A stretch of DNA of 32,175 nucleotides, taken from a virus. Shown piece after piece: positions 23,801 through 32,175 of the stretch (position 1 is the first letter of the stretch; each line of letters opens with the position of its first letter). The stretch spans positions 1 to 32,175 of the IMG/VR virus record IMGVR_UViG_3300032011_000068; one strand, 5' to 3'. The notes under the pieces are model-generated. The model saw only the letters and a list, made by a program, of their open reading frames with translations. It searched no databases and was not told where the DNA came from. Both the position numbers and the translations under genes were made by a program.

Positions 23801-26800
23801 ATTTGATAGAGATAATGTAAATGATGATCCTAAGGAATCTATTTCTTATGCATTATCAGATACTATAGGTCAGGTTGTTATTAATGACCCTAAGGATAGT
23901 ATTACAAAAGAATCCTTATCTAATTTAACTCGTGGATTAAAAATTGGTGTTGGTATTAAAGATATTGTATCAAATCCAACTGGTACTTCTCATACAATTC
24001 ATACTTCTTATGATCATGGATTGAATAGAATTATTGGTGTTAGTATTGAAACTGCTGGATCTGCTTATGGTAATGCTACTGGTGCTGTTGAGAATATCTA
24101 TAATGCTACATTGAATGGTTCCTCTACTGGTGTTAATGCAACAGCAAGAATTACTGTTAGTTCTGTAGGTGCAATCACTAACGTTCAGATAATGGATGGT
24201 GGTACACTTTATGCTGTTAATGATGTATTAACAGTTACAGGAACTGCTGTTACTACTGGTTTTTCTGCAGGTACTGTTAAAGTAACTAAAATTCAAAATA
24301 ATATTTCAGATACTATTAGAGTTTCTAATGTATCAACTGATGAATTTTCTGGATATAATCAACTTTATAGGATTAGTGGAATTTCTTCCAGTAATATGGT
24401 TCAGGTTTTATCTACATCAGCAATTGATAATTCATCTACTATTGGTATAGGTCAAACAGTAACATCTAAATCTGATCAATATATTACTGGACCAACATTA
24501 AATGTAACTTCTTTAGCTTATAATAATATTACTGGTATTGCTACTGTTGTTACTAGTCAGAATCATGGGTTTGGAGCTAATAATTCGGTAGCAATATCTG
24601 GAGCTGATAGTTCATTATATAATGGTGAATTTATTATTACAAATAATGTTAATTTAACAACTTTCCAGATGAAAGTTGGTGTTACTACTGATTCTATTCC
24701 AGCCACTAGCGGTACAATTTATGCACATTCTCCAGGAATTACTGCTCAAGGTGGAAATATTTTACCTTATACATCATCATTTACTGGAAGATCATGTAAT
24801 ATTTACTCTGGTATAACAACTACTACCAGTAGTTCTATTAATAATTCAACTACTGATGAGGTATCTGTTAGTAATCTTGGTAATTATGATTTTGCTATTG
24901 GTGATTATTTTAGAATTGATGATGAAATCTTTAGGATTAAAACAACAGTAGCTAGTAATCCTCTTAAAGTGTTTAGGGGTGTACTCGGATCACAAGCAGA
25001 AAGTCATGTTTCTGCTAGTGTAATTAAGAGAATTGATGTAATACCTGTTGAACTCAGAAAGCCATCATCCATACGTTCATCTGGACATACATTTGAGAAT
25101 GTTGGTTTTGGACCAGGTAATTACTCTACAGCTTTACCAGAACGTCAAGATCGTGATTTATCATTAAGAGAGGAATTAGTATCACAATCATCTTCTACTG
25201 ATGGTGGTAGTGTTGTTTATAGTGGAATCACTGGTAATGGTGATTATTATATTGGAAATAAAAAAATCTCTTCTACTAATGGAAAGGAGGAGATATTCGA
25301 TACTCCAATTTTATCAATAACTGGGGAAGATGAATTCTCTACAGGAAAAGAAGCTTTAGAGGAAATTAAACCATCTATAGCAATTGTTGAGAAATCATTA
25401 AAAGTTGAGGGTGGAACAGATAAGAGTAGTCTTTCAGAATTTGAAGGACCTGTATTATTCTCTAGAAAAGTTACTTCCACATCTGATGAAGGTATTGAAG
25501 CCAATTCAATTTATTTACAAGGTGATGTAGATATTTCTAGAAAGTATACAATATCCAGTTCAATTCCTACAGTGTCTGGAAATCCTGGTGATACTGTTTA
25601 TAACTCTAACCCTACTTCTGGTGGAAGCATTGGTTGGGTTTATACTTCAGATAATGGATGGTATGCATTTGGATCTGTTAGTTCTTCTTTAGATGGTAAT
25701 AGTAGTACTTTTAGTAAAATTGGAGTTGCTACAGATTCATTTGGTACTAATACATTTCAAGTTGGCTCAGGATCTTCAATTGTTGTTGTAGATCATTATG
25801 GTGTTGGTATTGGTTCAACATCTTGTGGAGAGAAATTATTTGTTGATGGTGTTATCAAAGGACAATTTGAAGGTGATGGTTCTAGATTAACTAATATTGA
25901 TGGTATTTGGACAGAAGATTGGGATAATAATGGATCGTGGTTATGGACAAGAATTGATGCAGATTATAGAGTTGGTATTGGTACTAGTATTGGTGTAGAT
26001 TGTCAACTTAAGGTGGCTGGTACAGCATCTACTGCTTTATGTGTGGATGGTACATCAAGGTTTATGGAGACTGGATATTTTGATAATGGTTTAACAGTAA
26101 CTGGTGAATTAAAATCCACTAATTTCAATTTATCTGGTGGTAGTGGAAATTTGAATGTTGGAATTATTACAGCTCAGACATTAAATGTTGGAACTGGTGG
26201 AAATACCATTATATCTAATGGTAGTTTTGTTGGCATTGGTACTGATACTCCAAGAGAATTGCTTGATATAGAAGGTCCTGTTAGGTTTAAGAGTTATTAT
26301 GAAATACCACAACCACTTCAAGTAACAAATAGTAGTCAAGTTGAGGTTGACCTTTCTAGAGGAAGAACATTTGAGCTTGATGCATCAACTAATATTACTG
26401 AGTTTAGATTATCAAATGTACCAACTGGTTCAACTACAGTATTTACTATTAAGCTTAATCAACCATCTAATACTTACTATGATGTTGATGTTAATAACTT
26501 CAATACATCTAGTGGAAATGATATCCCTGTTAGATGGCCTGGTGGTGTTGCTCCATCTGTTACTAATTCCACCAATTCGACAGACATTTATTCATTCATG
26601 ACCTTTGATGGTGGTACTAAACTATTTGGTGGTGTTGGTGGTCAAAATTATGCAGAGTCTGGTAGTGGTGCTATTAGTGGTGGTATTTCTGGATTAACTT
26701 ATAATTCTGGAACTCAAACAACAACAGCTCTTGGTGATTTTGTAATTAATAGAACCCTTGAGGTAGTTCAAGAATCTACATTTAAAGGACCAATTACATT

Positions 26801-27521
26801 AGGTGATGCAACTTCCGATTATGTTGAATTTAAAGGTCATATAAAGGATGGAACTTCATTAATACCTCAAAGTACTAATGTTGATTTAGGTAGTTCATCT
26901 CTCCCATTTAATAATGGATATTTTACCAATATAACTGGTAATATAACTGGCAATGTTAGTGGTAATATAACTGGTAATATAATTGGTGATGTTAATGGTA
27001 ACGCATCTTCATCAACAGTATCAGAAAAAATAGAAAACCAAGAAGATCAAGGTGCTGTTTCTATTAATCAATACATTGGAGCCTTCACTAGTGCTTCTAG
27101 TACATCTAGTGGCTTGCATGTGTATACTAGTCCCCAATTCTACTGGAATGCATCCAGTCCTGGTACATTAACCGCACCTCTTTTCTCTGGTAATCTTTTG
27201 GGTAACGTTGTAGGTGATGTAAATGCTACTACTGTTACATCAGATATTTTCAATTCTTCTTCTGATATCAATCTTAAAACTAATGTAAGTAAGGTTGACA
27301 AGGCTATGGATATTGTTAGTAAGTTGGATGGTGTTAAGTTTACTTGGAAACAACATGGTAGTGATTCTATTGGTGTTATAGCACAGGATGTTGAGGAGGT
27401 TCTTCCTGAATTGGTATTAACAGATGATGAAGGAATTAAATCAGTTAATTATAATGGTTTAATTGGTGTTCTTATTGAAGCTGTTAAAGAGTTGAATGAT
27501 AAGTTAGAAAGTAAGTCATAA
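20823..27521 (+). CDS. Giant tail fibre with S74 intramolecular chaperone domain
   Basis: This 2232-residue protein has an N-terminal block (1-110) with S-R-L-D-N-F-L-K-N-V-R-G-N and R-P-F-I-T-I-Q-R-A-L-V-E-A-A-R-F that I associate with a common cyanomyovirus fibre or baseplate protein and is probably the virion-attachment end. The shaft is beta-rich and holds several copies of an H-G-L...Y-N-G module (near residues 295, 630, 850 and 1230). Later parts have G-V-G-I-G-x-T trimer-type repeats, then N-I-T-G turns (2036-2059). The last 86 residues are an S74 chaperone: S2147-D2148, L-K-T-N-V, G-V-I-A-Q-D-V-E-E-V-L-P-E and S-V-N-Y-N-G-L-I. S74 domains fold the trimer and then cut themselves off. 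Likely role: host recognition. Confidence 0.85.
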   Translation: MPLSRLDNFLKNVRGNVIYVSPNDLDATDVVDNQGNSMGRPFITIQRALVEAARFSYQSGLDNDRFGKTTILLSPGDHYVDNRPGWIPDGTDNYYLRAGNTTADFTPWDTITNFDVSTVDNTLYKLNSIYGGVIIPRGVSIVAQDLGKTKIRPYYVPDPVNDDIERSAIFRITGGCYFWQFSLLDADPNGLVYKDYTTAQYSPNFSHHKLTCFEYVDGVNSTDIYDKFLDFYTDRTDLDLYYEKVGLAYGPATGRSIEPDYPASGLDIQPKVDEYRIVGPTGGEVGISSIKAGDGSTASDKITVTLIDPIPGLNVDTDIQVNDVSDSNYNGSFKVDEVVTSSDLGTLAFKYSSTTVPTDALPTVAGSTVSLDTDTINSSSPCIYNVSMKTLYGMCGLHADGSKVTGFKTLLIKEFEGIGLQKDDNAFLKYNKTSGSFDDLTTVDNIHSDSKALYKPSYTNYHIKASNNAIIQTVSSISNGFAKQYLSHSGGEITVNNSISNYGQTALSASGFKKDSFRRDDVGYISHILPPKANNDNDIKLEYGAIDAVKTIGVGKSERLYLNGENNQYDPPSSVIQGYRVGAKSDERIGVVINSITQYAKIVMDGTADVGKKTSIVERTSSGNTINGSTLTFTANHGLANGETIRVFSDNTKLPDGLNSNTLYHVIVVSANQIRIAQSVRDASNSNYININNLGGTITVESRVSDKICGDLGHPIQWDSSQSNWYVGVSSVTSENSIYNTIVSVGANALNGVTSRTHITRKPDTRSNSDKIYRFLYVIPSGSGITSARSPKNNFVIQESNDVTGDSDAEVSLQYSPTSVSMNNVDEMRNFSFISGARYNFDITNLVGITSFYTEKPHKLTVGTEVEIDNIMSSTNPVGVANSAYNGTYTVAGISSAKGFYVVSDKKEDEGSILGDWNTNTSSRTTKLPTFKRKKIDSTLKIYDIEQVSEYVGGNQDGVYYITALDSSNQPSLSPFDSADYSFNQWPTNLYPQFDRDNVNDDPKESISYALSDTIGQVVINDPKDSITKESLSNLTRGLKIGVGIKDIVSNPTGTSHTIHTSYDHGLNRIIGVSIETAGSAYGNATGAVENIYNATLNGSSTGVNATARITVSSVGAITNVQIMDGGTLYAVNDVLTVTGTAVTTGFSAGTVKVTKIQNNISDTIRVSNVSTDEFSGYNQLYRISGISSSNMVQVLSTSAIDNSSTIGIGQTVTSKSDQYITGPTLNVTSLAYNNITGIATVVTSQNHGFGANNSVAISGADSSLYNGEFIITNNVNLTTFQMKVGVTTDSIPATSGTIYAHSPGITAQGGNILPYTSSFTGRSCNIYSGITTTTSSSINNSTTDEVSVSNLGNYDFAIGDYFRIDDEIFRIKTTVASNPLKVFRGVLGSQAESHVSASVIKRIDVIPVELRKPSSIRSSGHTFENVGFGPGNYSTALPERQDRDLSLREELVSQSSSTDGGSVVYSGITGNGDYYIGNKKISSTNGKEEIFDTPILSITGEDEFSTGKEALEEIKPSIAIVEKSLKVEGGTDKSSLSEFEGPVLFSRKVTSTSDEGIEANSIYLQGDVDISRKYTISSSIPTVSGNPGDTVYNSNPTSGGSIGWVYTSDNGWYAFGSVSSSLDGNSSTFSKIGVATDSFGTNTFQVGSGSSIVVVDHYGVGIGSTSCGEKLFVDGVIKGQFEGDGSRLTNIDGIWTEDWDNNGSWLWTRIDADYRVGIGTSIGVDCQLKVAGTASTALCVDGTSRFMETGYFDNGLTVTGELKSTNFNLSGGSGNLNVGIITAQTLNVGTGGNTIISNGSFVGIGTDTPRELLDIEGPVRFKSYYEIPQPLQVTNSSQVEVDLSRGRTFELDASTNITEFRLSNVPTGSTTVFTIKLNQPSNTYYDVDVNNFNTSSGNDIPVRWPGGVAPSVTNSTNSTDIYSFMTFDGGTKLFGGVGGQNYAESGSGAISGGISGLTYNSGTQTTTALGDFVINRTLEVVQESTFKGPITLGDATSDYVEFKGHIKDGTSLIPQSTNVDLGSSSLPFNNGYFTNITGNITGNVSGNITGNIIGDVNGNASSSTVSEKIENQEDQGAVSINQYIGAFTSASSTSSGLHVYTSPQFYWNASSPGTLTAPLFSGNLLGNVVGDVNATTVTSDIFNSSSDINLKTNVSKVDKAMDIVSKLDGVKFTWKQHGSDSIGVIAQDVEEVLPELVLTDDEGIKSVNYNGLIGVLIEAVKELNDKLESKS
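26928..26999 (+). repeat. Six 12-nt tandem units encoding N-[I/V]-x-G
   Basis: Units are close to AATATAACTGGT and read N-I-T-G, N-I-T-G, N-V-S-G, N-I-T-G, N-I-I-G, D-V-N-G (residues 2036-2059), followed by N-A. Similar G-N-V-x-G turns recur at about 27187-27222 and in the 17010 gene. Such turns often lie just before the S74 region of phage fibres and probably form a regular beta shaft. Unit number could change by slippage. Confidence 0.8.
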
Positions 27522-27524
27522 ATA
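27518..27524 (+). promoter_or_regulatory. T4-type late promoter for the glycine-rich adhesin-like gene
   Basis: ATAAATA overlapping the fibre stop codon, 22 nt before the ATG at 27547. An AGG at about 27535-27537 may serve as ribosome binding site. Confidence 0.75.
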
Positions 27525-27546
27525 ATAAAAAAATAGGTTTATATAA

Positions 27547-30500
27547 ATGAGTCCATTCGGCGGAATCGGGTTTGGTGGGGTAGCAGGATCTACTTTAGAT
27601 GTAGATGGGCCCTCACTAAACTATGATGTAAATTTAGAAAGTAAAACAGCATCTATTAGTGGCATAGCTATATTCACTGCTTCTAATAGTGCTGTATTTC
27701 CTTCAGGAGCATTTGGTAATGGATCTTTTACTTATGAATGGTATATTAATGATGAAAAAATAGTTGATACTTCAGTTGATACTTCTAGTAAATATAAAAT
27801 TTCAAGTACTGATAATACTACTACTTTGACAGTTTGTTCTGTCAGTAATGAAGAAAGTGGTGATGAAATTTATGTTATTGCTAGTTATATTCCCTTTGAA
27901 AATGAACAAAATGCTGTTGGTGGATCTTTAATATCTAATAAGGTATTATTATATGATCCGATTTCAATTTCGGTTAGTAATGTTAGTACACCTTGGAATT
28001 CACGAAGATGTGGTAATGATTTAAATTCTTATACAAGACCTTCTGGAAATCTTCTCAATACTAAATGGAAAGTTGTAAGTGATTCTGATGCATCTACTAA
28101 TTTATTATATAATTGGGAATTGGGTGGGGTTGATTTATCAGATGGTAATATAAAAAATTCCACATTAAATGTAAGTAAAAATGGTAGTGCAATAGCTACT
28201 ATTTCATATGCATCAGTACTAACGGGGATATCAAGATCTTTTGAAGTAGATTTTAGTAAAACTTCAGTATATGATAATTTTTTACCTTGGGGTTATGCTT
28301 ATACTATAAAATTTGATAGGGACTTTGTTGCAAAGATACATGCTACTGGTGGGTATGGAGGATCATCAAGATATAGATTTTCCAGTGGTGGTAGAGGTGG
28401 AGCATCTTCAGGAACATTTACCTTTTTATCTGGACAAGAATATGTAATACAAGTTGGTCAAAATGGTGAAAGTGCTGGTTTGGCCAGAGCATTTTTAAGC
28501 GAAGAAGGATCGGCCGGCACCTTTCCTGGTGGTGGTATTTCTGATAATGGATGGTCGGGTGGTGGAGGATATACTGGTATTTTTATAGGATCTGTCAGTC
28601 AATCAAATGCTATTCTTATTGCTGCTGGCGGTGGTGGTGGTTCAGATGCTCCTGGACTTGGTGGTGATGGTGGTAGTGTTGGTGAATCTGGTAGTGTCAG
28701 TGGTTCTGGTGCTGGTGGAACACAATCTTCTGGTGGCGCTGGGTCCACAGCCGGTTCAGCTTTACAGGGTGGATCTGGTGGTGCTGCTGGTGGCGGTGGT
28801 GGATATTATGGTGGTGGAAGTGGAACTTTAACTAACGATTGGACAGATGGTGCTGGTGGTGGTGGAAGTAATTATATTCATTCAACTTTAATTACTAAAG
28901 GATCTCATGATAGAGAAAATGATTTTTATAATCAATATGGTAGATTTAGGATAGAAAGAGTAGAAGAAGATCTAGATTTAAATAGTATTACAGTAATTAG
29001 TGGTTCTAAAACTCCTGAGATATCATTAACTCCTTATGAAGGTGGATTTGGTGGTCCTCTTAGATGTAGGGTGGAGAAGAATGGTGATCCAAATTATAAA
29101 GTTTATAGTGATAGTGTTGGATATGAAGTATCAAATCCAAAAAATATTATTAATGTTGAGGCATTTGATAATAATAATAACATGGTCAGTAAAGAAGTTG
29201 AATTAGATTCTCATGATGGTTTTTCTTTAGATTCGGATATATTTGGTCCTGATTATAATATTATTACTTTTTATTCTACAGAGTCGGCGTTTGAATTGAA
29301 ATTAAAAATTTATGCGGCAGCTGGAAAAGATGGTAGAGAGAATGGCGGTGAAGGTGGAACATCTGAAATATCTTTCTGGGTTGATAAGGATATAGAATAT
29401 ACTATTATTGGTGTATCAGAGAATAAAGCTGTATTTCTTTATAGGGGATCTAGACTTATTACAGTTGTTGGACAGGGTGGAGATGGTGGAATTATAAGCT
29501 CTGGTGGTAGAGGTGGTGGAGCAAACATTCCAGGAGAAGCAAGTCCTGGAAAATATGGTGGTGATGGTGGATATAAAGTTGATAGTGGAAGCTTAGATGG
29601 TAGTGGATCTTGGGGATCCATTATGGATGGAGTATCATTACCAAATTTACAATCACATACAGTAGAATCAATACCAAATCCAGGTAAAACTATTTCTTGC
29701 TCTAGAGGAAGTTATTGGATGGGTAAGGGTACTGATCCTTGTGGACTTAATAGCAATGGGGAGTTTATAAGATTCGTAACTAGTTCTGGAACAGAAATAA
29801 AAGAAAGTTCTCAAATTATTAGGGGATTTAAACCAGGATACACTATTATTGATACTGCTGGTAAGAAAGATGGTAGCTACGCTGGTAATGGTGGTAATGG
29901 AGCTACTGGTGGTGAAGGTGGAACTAACACTGACGGTGGCGGTGGTGGAAGTGGGTATAGTGATAATTCCGTAACTATTATTAATTCAACATCTGGTGGT
30001 AATGATAAGAAGACATCTTGGGTAACATTTATGGTCGGTACTGGAGAATCTGCTCAAACAGTATTTCCAAATGTTAAACAAGAAGGAGATGATTATGTAT
30101 CAGTAACATATGATATTGAATTAATATATAGACTTTATGCTGATACGCCAACATATGATCATTATTGTAGTAGTGATTCTGTGCCACCTTCTGGTCACAA
30201 GCTAGATGGTTCTTTATGTAGACTTTACACGGATAAAGCACCATATACTGTACCGATTAAAGATGATGAAGAACCAGATAGGTATCCTGGTGTTGTTTCT
30301 AAAATATCGATCACATGTGGAACCCCTGACTTAGATGAGATAGGTCATGGAAACGCAGGTACTTTTTTATCTAGTTCTACTTGTAGTTCTGATACTTACG
30401 TCAGGCCAGTCCCTTTAAACTATATGATGTTTGGAGCGAGGTTTGACAAACCAAACACTGTGCCTTTGAAAGTCAGTGTAGGTGATGAAGTTTCAGTTCT

Positions 30501-32154
30501 GTGTGCTCATGATGCACCAAGAACAGTTAATCTTAACTTAATTTTGGATTTAACTGGAGAAAGCTATTCATCAGGGATACATCCAGACACAGCCCTGGCT
30601 AATGGGACCTCGACCAGTATTCAGATAGGAAGAGTTAGTAACCAAAGTACTTGGAATGCTTGCTCGGTTGGAACATGGTTGACAGTAACTCTTCCTCAGA
30701 GTGGGTGGATATCTGGACTGTCTGCGCGAGGCGGGCAATCCACCGATGCTGTAGGTCTTGGTCAGATGAAAATAAACGGAACTTTAATTTATCCTGGTCA
30801 AAATTACACAACTGGGTTAGGAGAAAGTCCTATTATGGGATATGCCTATCCAGATTTACAATCAGTTCTTGATGCAGGTTTAGTTGAAGGTAATGTTAGA
30901 CCAATATACAGATTAGAAGGTAAAAACCAGTATGGATTTTATGATATAATGTGGTCAATTCATGATGATGAAGGATATCCAGTTTATAAGAATACTGGTG
31001 TAAAATTTTATGCTCCATGGAATGCATTAACAATTGATGTTCTGAATGTTCCTATTGGACCCTCTGACAATTTGTCATTTCCTGATATTGTAGTAAAATC
31101 TCAACCAGAAGAATTTTATAAAGATGAAAGAGGAAGAATTCTTATTCTTTGTTCTCAAGGAGTAAGTGATCCAAGGACCATGACTAAAACTACTGGTCCT
31201 GTGATGCCTGGAGATAAACATCACTGTATTGATCAATCGAGATGGCTACAATTTCTAAAACTTGCTTCAAGTGGGGCTACACAGCCTGAAATTAGACAAC
31301 CGAATAATATCTATGAAGATTGGATGGTTGGCAATCCTAGTACTTCCCTAGCTTCAGTTGTTATGCGTAACACTGATTTGCAAATTAATTATATGTGGCT
31401 TTCGGATAATGGTTGGTTTAAATCAGCTTATCCTCATCATCAGCCGGGAAGGTGTGGTACTACTTCACCAAATAGTCCTTATAAGTATACTGGTAATACT
31501 CAAGGTAAAACAAAAAGAATATATATTAAATGGTCTGGAGAAATTATTTGGGAAGGTGATGAAGATCAGTTAAATAATGTCTTGACTGAAAATGGTGGTG
31601 TAGTTATAGGAGAATATGAATATAAACCTGGGATACTTTATGATGAGTCTTTTATAAATTGGTCAAATGATCCAAGGAATCCTCTTTCCACTACCAACAG
31701 AAAGCTAGAATATCCATATCAATATACTTGGTCTGCAAAAGATGTTGGTTGTTCTTGGGCTATTACAAGGACTAAATTTTCTAATTCTGATTGGAGATTG
31801 ACGGCAACACTTGCAAGCGAAAATCCTACACATCTTGTTACTGCTAGCCCTAATAATATTAAAAAAATGATGAATGCAAATCGGCTGGTTTTAAGAAATA
31901 GTTTGACTGATTGGATAAGTCCAATGAATTATAAGCCTGGGTGGGCGACGTCATATCCGACTCAATTGGCCCTTGCATGGGACGAAACTAGTGGAACTAG
32001 CATAAGTGGAAGTGACTATTCTCTGTTATGGTGGGTTCCTGGTAATGGATGGGGATATTATGGTCTTTCAAGTAATAGTTTCTTTAACAGTACAATATAT
32101 TATAATAAGTCTGCAATGTGGTGGTTGCTTCCTCCAGGAGTTCCAGATTTCTAA
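27547..32154 (+). CDS. Large glycine-rich adhesin-like virion protein
   Basis: This 1535-residue protein begins with Ig-like beta domains (about 30-235; Y-E-W-Y-I-N-D-E-K-I, T-L-T-V). Three glycine-rich zones follow, at about 266-445, 590-690 and 775-805. The first contains I-L-I-A-A-G-G-G-G-G-S and L-x-G-G-D-G-G, the pattern of the ALK-type glycine-rich domain. Polyglycine helices of this general kind form the tips of some phage adhesins. The C-terminal half is Trp-, Pro- and Tyr-rich, ending in W-W-V-P-G-N-G-W-G-Y-Y-G and W-W-L-L-P-P-G-V-P-D-F. There is no S74 end and no signal peptide. Its place after the fibre and behind its own late promoter suggests a receptor-binding protein, but a structural decoration is also possible. 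Stop TAA at 32152-32154. Confidence 0.75.
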   Translation: MSPFGGIGFGGVAGSTLDVDGPSLNYDVNLESKTASISGIAIFTASNSAVFPSGAFGNGSFTYEWYINDEKIVDTSVDTSSKYKISSTDNTTTLTVCSVSNEESGDEIYVIASYIPFENEQNAVGGSLISNKVLLYDPISISVSNVSTPWNSRRCGNDLNSYTRPSGNLLNTKWKVVSDSDASTNLLYNWELGGVDLSDGNIKNSTLNVSKNGSAIATISYASVLTGISRSFEVDFSKTSVYDNFLPWGYAYTIKFDRDFVAKIHATGGYGGSSRYRFSSGGRGGASSGTFTFLSGQEYVIQVGQNGESAGLARAFLSEEGSAGTFPGGGISDNGWSGGGGYTGIFIGSVSQSNAILIAAGGGGGSDAPGLGGDGGSVGESGSVSGSGAGGTQSSGGAGSTAGSALQGGSGGAAGGGGGYYGGGSGTLTNDWTDGAGGGGSNYIHSTLITKGSHDRENDFYNQYGRFRIERVEEDLDLNSITVISGSKTPEISLTPYEGGFGGPLRCRVEKNGDPNYKVYSDSVGYEVSNPKNIINVEAFDNNNNMVSKEVELDSHDGFSLDSDIFGPDYNIITFYSTESAFELKLKIYAAAGKDGRENGGEGGTSEISFWVDKDIEYTIIGVSENKAVFLYRGSRLITVVGQGGDGGIISSGGRGGGANIPGEASPGKYGGDGGYKVDSGSLDGSGSWGSIMDGVSLPNLQSHTVESIPNPGKTISCSRGSYWMGKGTDPCGLNSNGEFIRFVTSSGTEIKESSQIIRGFKPGYTIIDTAGKKDGSYAGNGGNGATGGEGGTNTDGGGGGSGYSDNSVTIINSTSGGNDKKTSWVTFMVGTGESAQTVFPNVKQEGDDYVSVTYDIELIYRLYADTPTYDHYCSSDSVPPSGHKLDGSLCRLYTDKAPYTVPIKDDEEPDRYPGVVSKISITCGTPDLDEIGHGNAGTFLSSSTCSSDTYVRPVPLNYMMFGARFDKPNTVPLKVSVGDEVSVLCAHDAPRTVNLNLILDLTGESYSSGIHPDTALANGTSTSIQIGRVSNQSTWNACSVGTWLTVTLPQSGWISGLSARGGQSTDAVGLGQMKINGTLIYPGQNYTTGLGESPIMGYAYPDLQSVLDAGLVEGNVRPIYRLEGKNQYGFYDIMWSIHDDEGYPVYKNTGVKFYAPWNALTIDVLNVPIGPSDNLSFPDIVVKSQPEEFYKDERGRILILCSQGVSDPRTMTKTTGPVMPGDKHHCIDQSRWLQFLKLASSGATQPEIRQPNNIYEDWMVGNPSTSLASVVMRNTDLQINYMWLSDNGWFKSAYPHHQPGRCGTTSPNSPYKYTGNTQGKTKRIYIKWSGEIIWEGDEDQLNNVLTENGGVVIGEYEYKPGILYDESFINWSNDPRNPLSTTNRKLEYPYQYTWSAKDVGCSWAITRTKFSNSDWRLTATLASENPTHLVTASPNNIKKMMNANRLVLRNSLTDWISPMNYKPGWATSYPTQLALAWDETSGTSISGSDYSLLWWVPGNGWGYYGLSSNSFFNSTIYYNKSAMWWLLPPGVPDF

Positions 32155-32163
32155 TAATTCTAT

Positions 32164-32171
32164 TATAAATA
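32164..32171 (+). promoter_or_regulatory. T4-type late promoter at the window edge
   Basis: TATAAATA, the exact T4 late consensus, ten bases after the stop of the last gene. It should drive a gene that begins about 25 nt beyond the window, most likely another structural gene. Confidence 0.75.
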
Positions 32172-32175
32172 ATTA

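Noticed and set aside
26928-26999. CRISPR-like or regulatory tandem repeat
   Set aside because: The 12-nt units have no spacers, keep the reading frame and encode a regular protein turn.
1-32175. Photosynthesis or other auxiliary metabolic genes, integrase, IS elements, homing endonucleases
   Set aside because: Looked for on both strands because the phage seems to be a cyanophage; none was seen in this window.

Overview
This window is a segment of a T4-like marine myovirus genome. A cyanophage (Prochlorococcus or Synechococcus myovirus) is the best fit. The DNA is AT-rich, genes are packed with ATGA and TAATG overlaps, and T4 core genes can be recognised from their proteins. The strongest host pointer is a DUF1825-type gene (2018-2344), a family I know from cyanobacteria and their phages. 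No photosynthesis or other auxiliary metabolic gene is present.

Layout. (1) 1-3370, rightward, replication and transcription: the end of a phoH-like ATPase, a RecB/Cas4-like PD-(D/E)XK nuclease, gp33 (late-transcription co-activator), gp59 (helicase loader), the DUF1825 gene, and gp32 (ssDNA-binding protein) behind its own sigma70-type promoter. (2) 3375-3410, a hairpin terminator between convergent units. (3) 3409-6347, leftward: gp4 (head completion), a conserved unknown, gp48 (tube cap) and gp53 (wedge), with late promoters ahead of gp4 and gp48. (4) 6384-19742, rightward tail and baseplate block: gp54, gp26, a small gp51-like gene missed by length-limited ORF calling, two paralogous tape-measure/hub-like proteins with different peptidoglycan hydrolase domains (M23 and SLT), gp27, a gp5 without lysozyme, a separate beta-helical spike gene, and three further structural genes. 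(5) 19757-20780, a small island with an early-type promoter: an unknown gene, a Phd-like gene, an HTH-like gene, tRNA-Met/Ile(CAU), tRNA-Leu(UAA), another small gene, and a near-perfect terminator. (6) 20823-32154, two giant late genes: a 2232-residue fibre with an S74 chaperone end and a 1535-residue glycine-rich adhesin-like protein. The window ends on a further late promoter.

How it works together. ATAAATA boxes lie 22-29 nt before five unit starts, matching the T4-type late promoter that gp33 helps activate. Two near-identical promoters (TTGA[C/T]T, 17 nt, TATAAT, with a shared TCTG before the -10) drive gp32 and the tRNA island, so early and late transcription are interleaved.

The most interesting observation is at 7911-7941. 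A T_TTT_TTC slippery heptamer sits two codons before the gp26 stop, with a GGTCC/GGACC hairpin 10 nt downstream. The gp51-like frame is exactly the -1 frame and is open across the junction. This has the form of the G/GT tail-chaperone frameshift and lies directly upstream of tape-measure-like genes. It is a prediction from sequence only.
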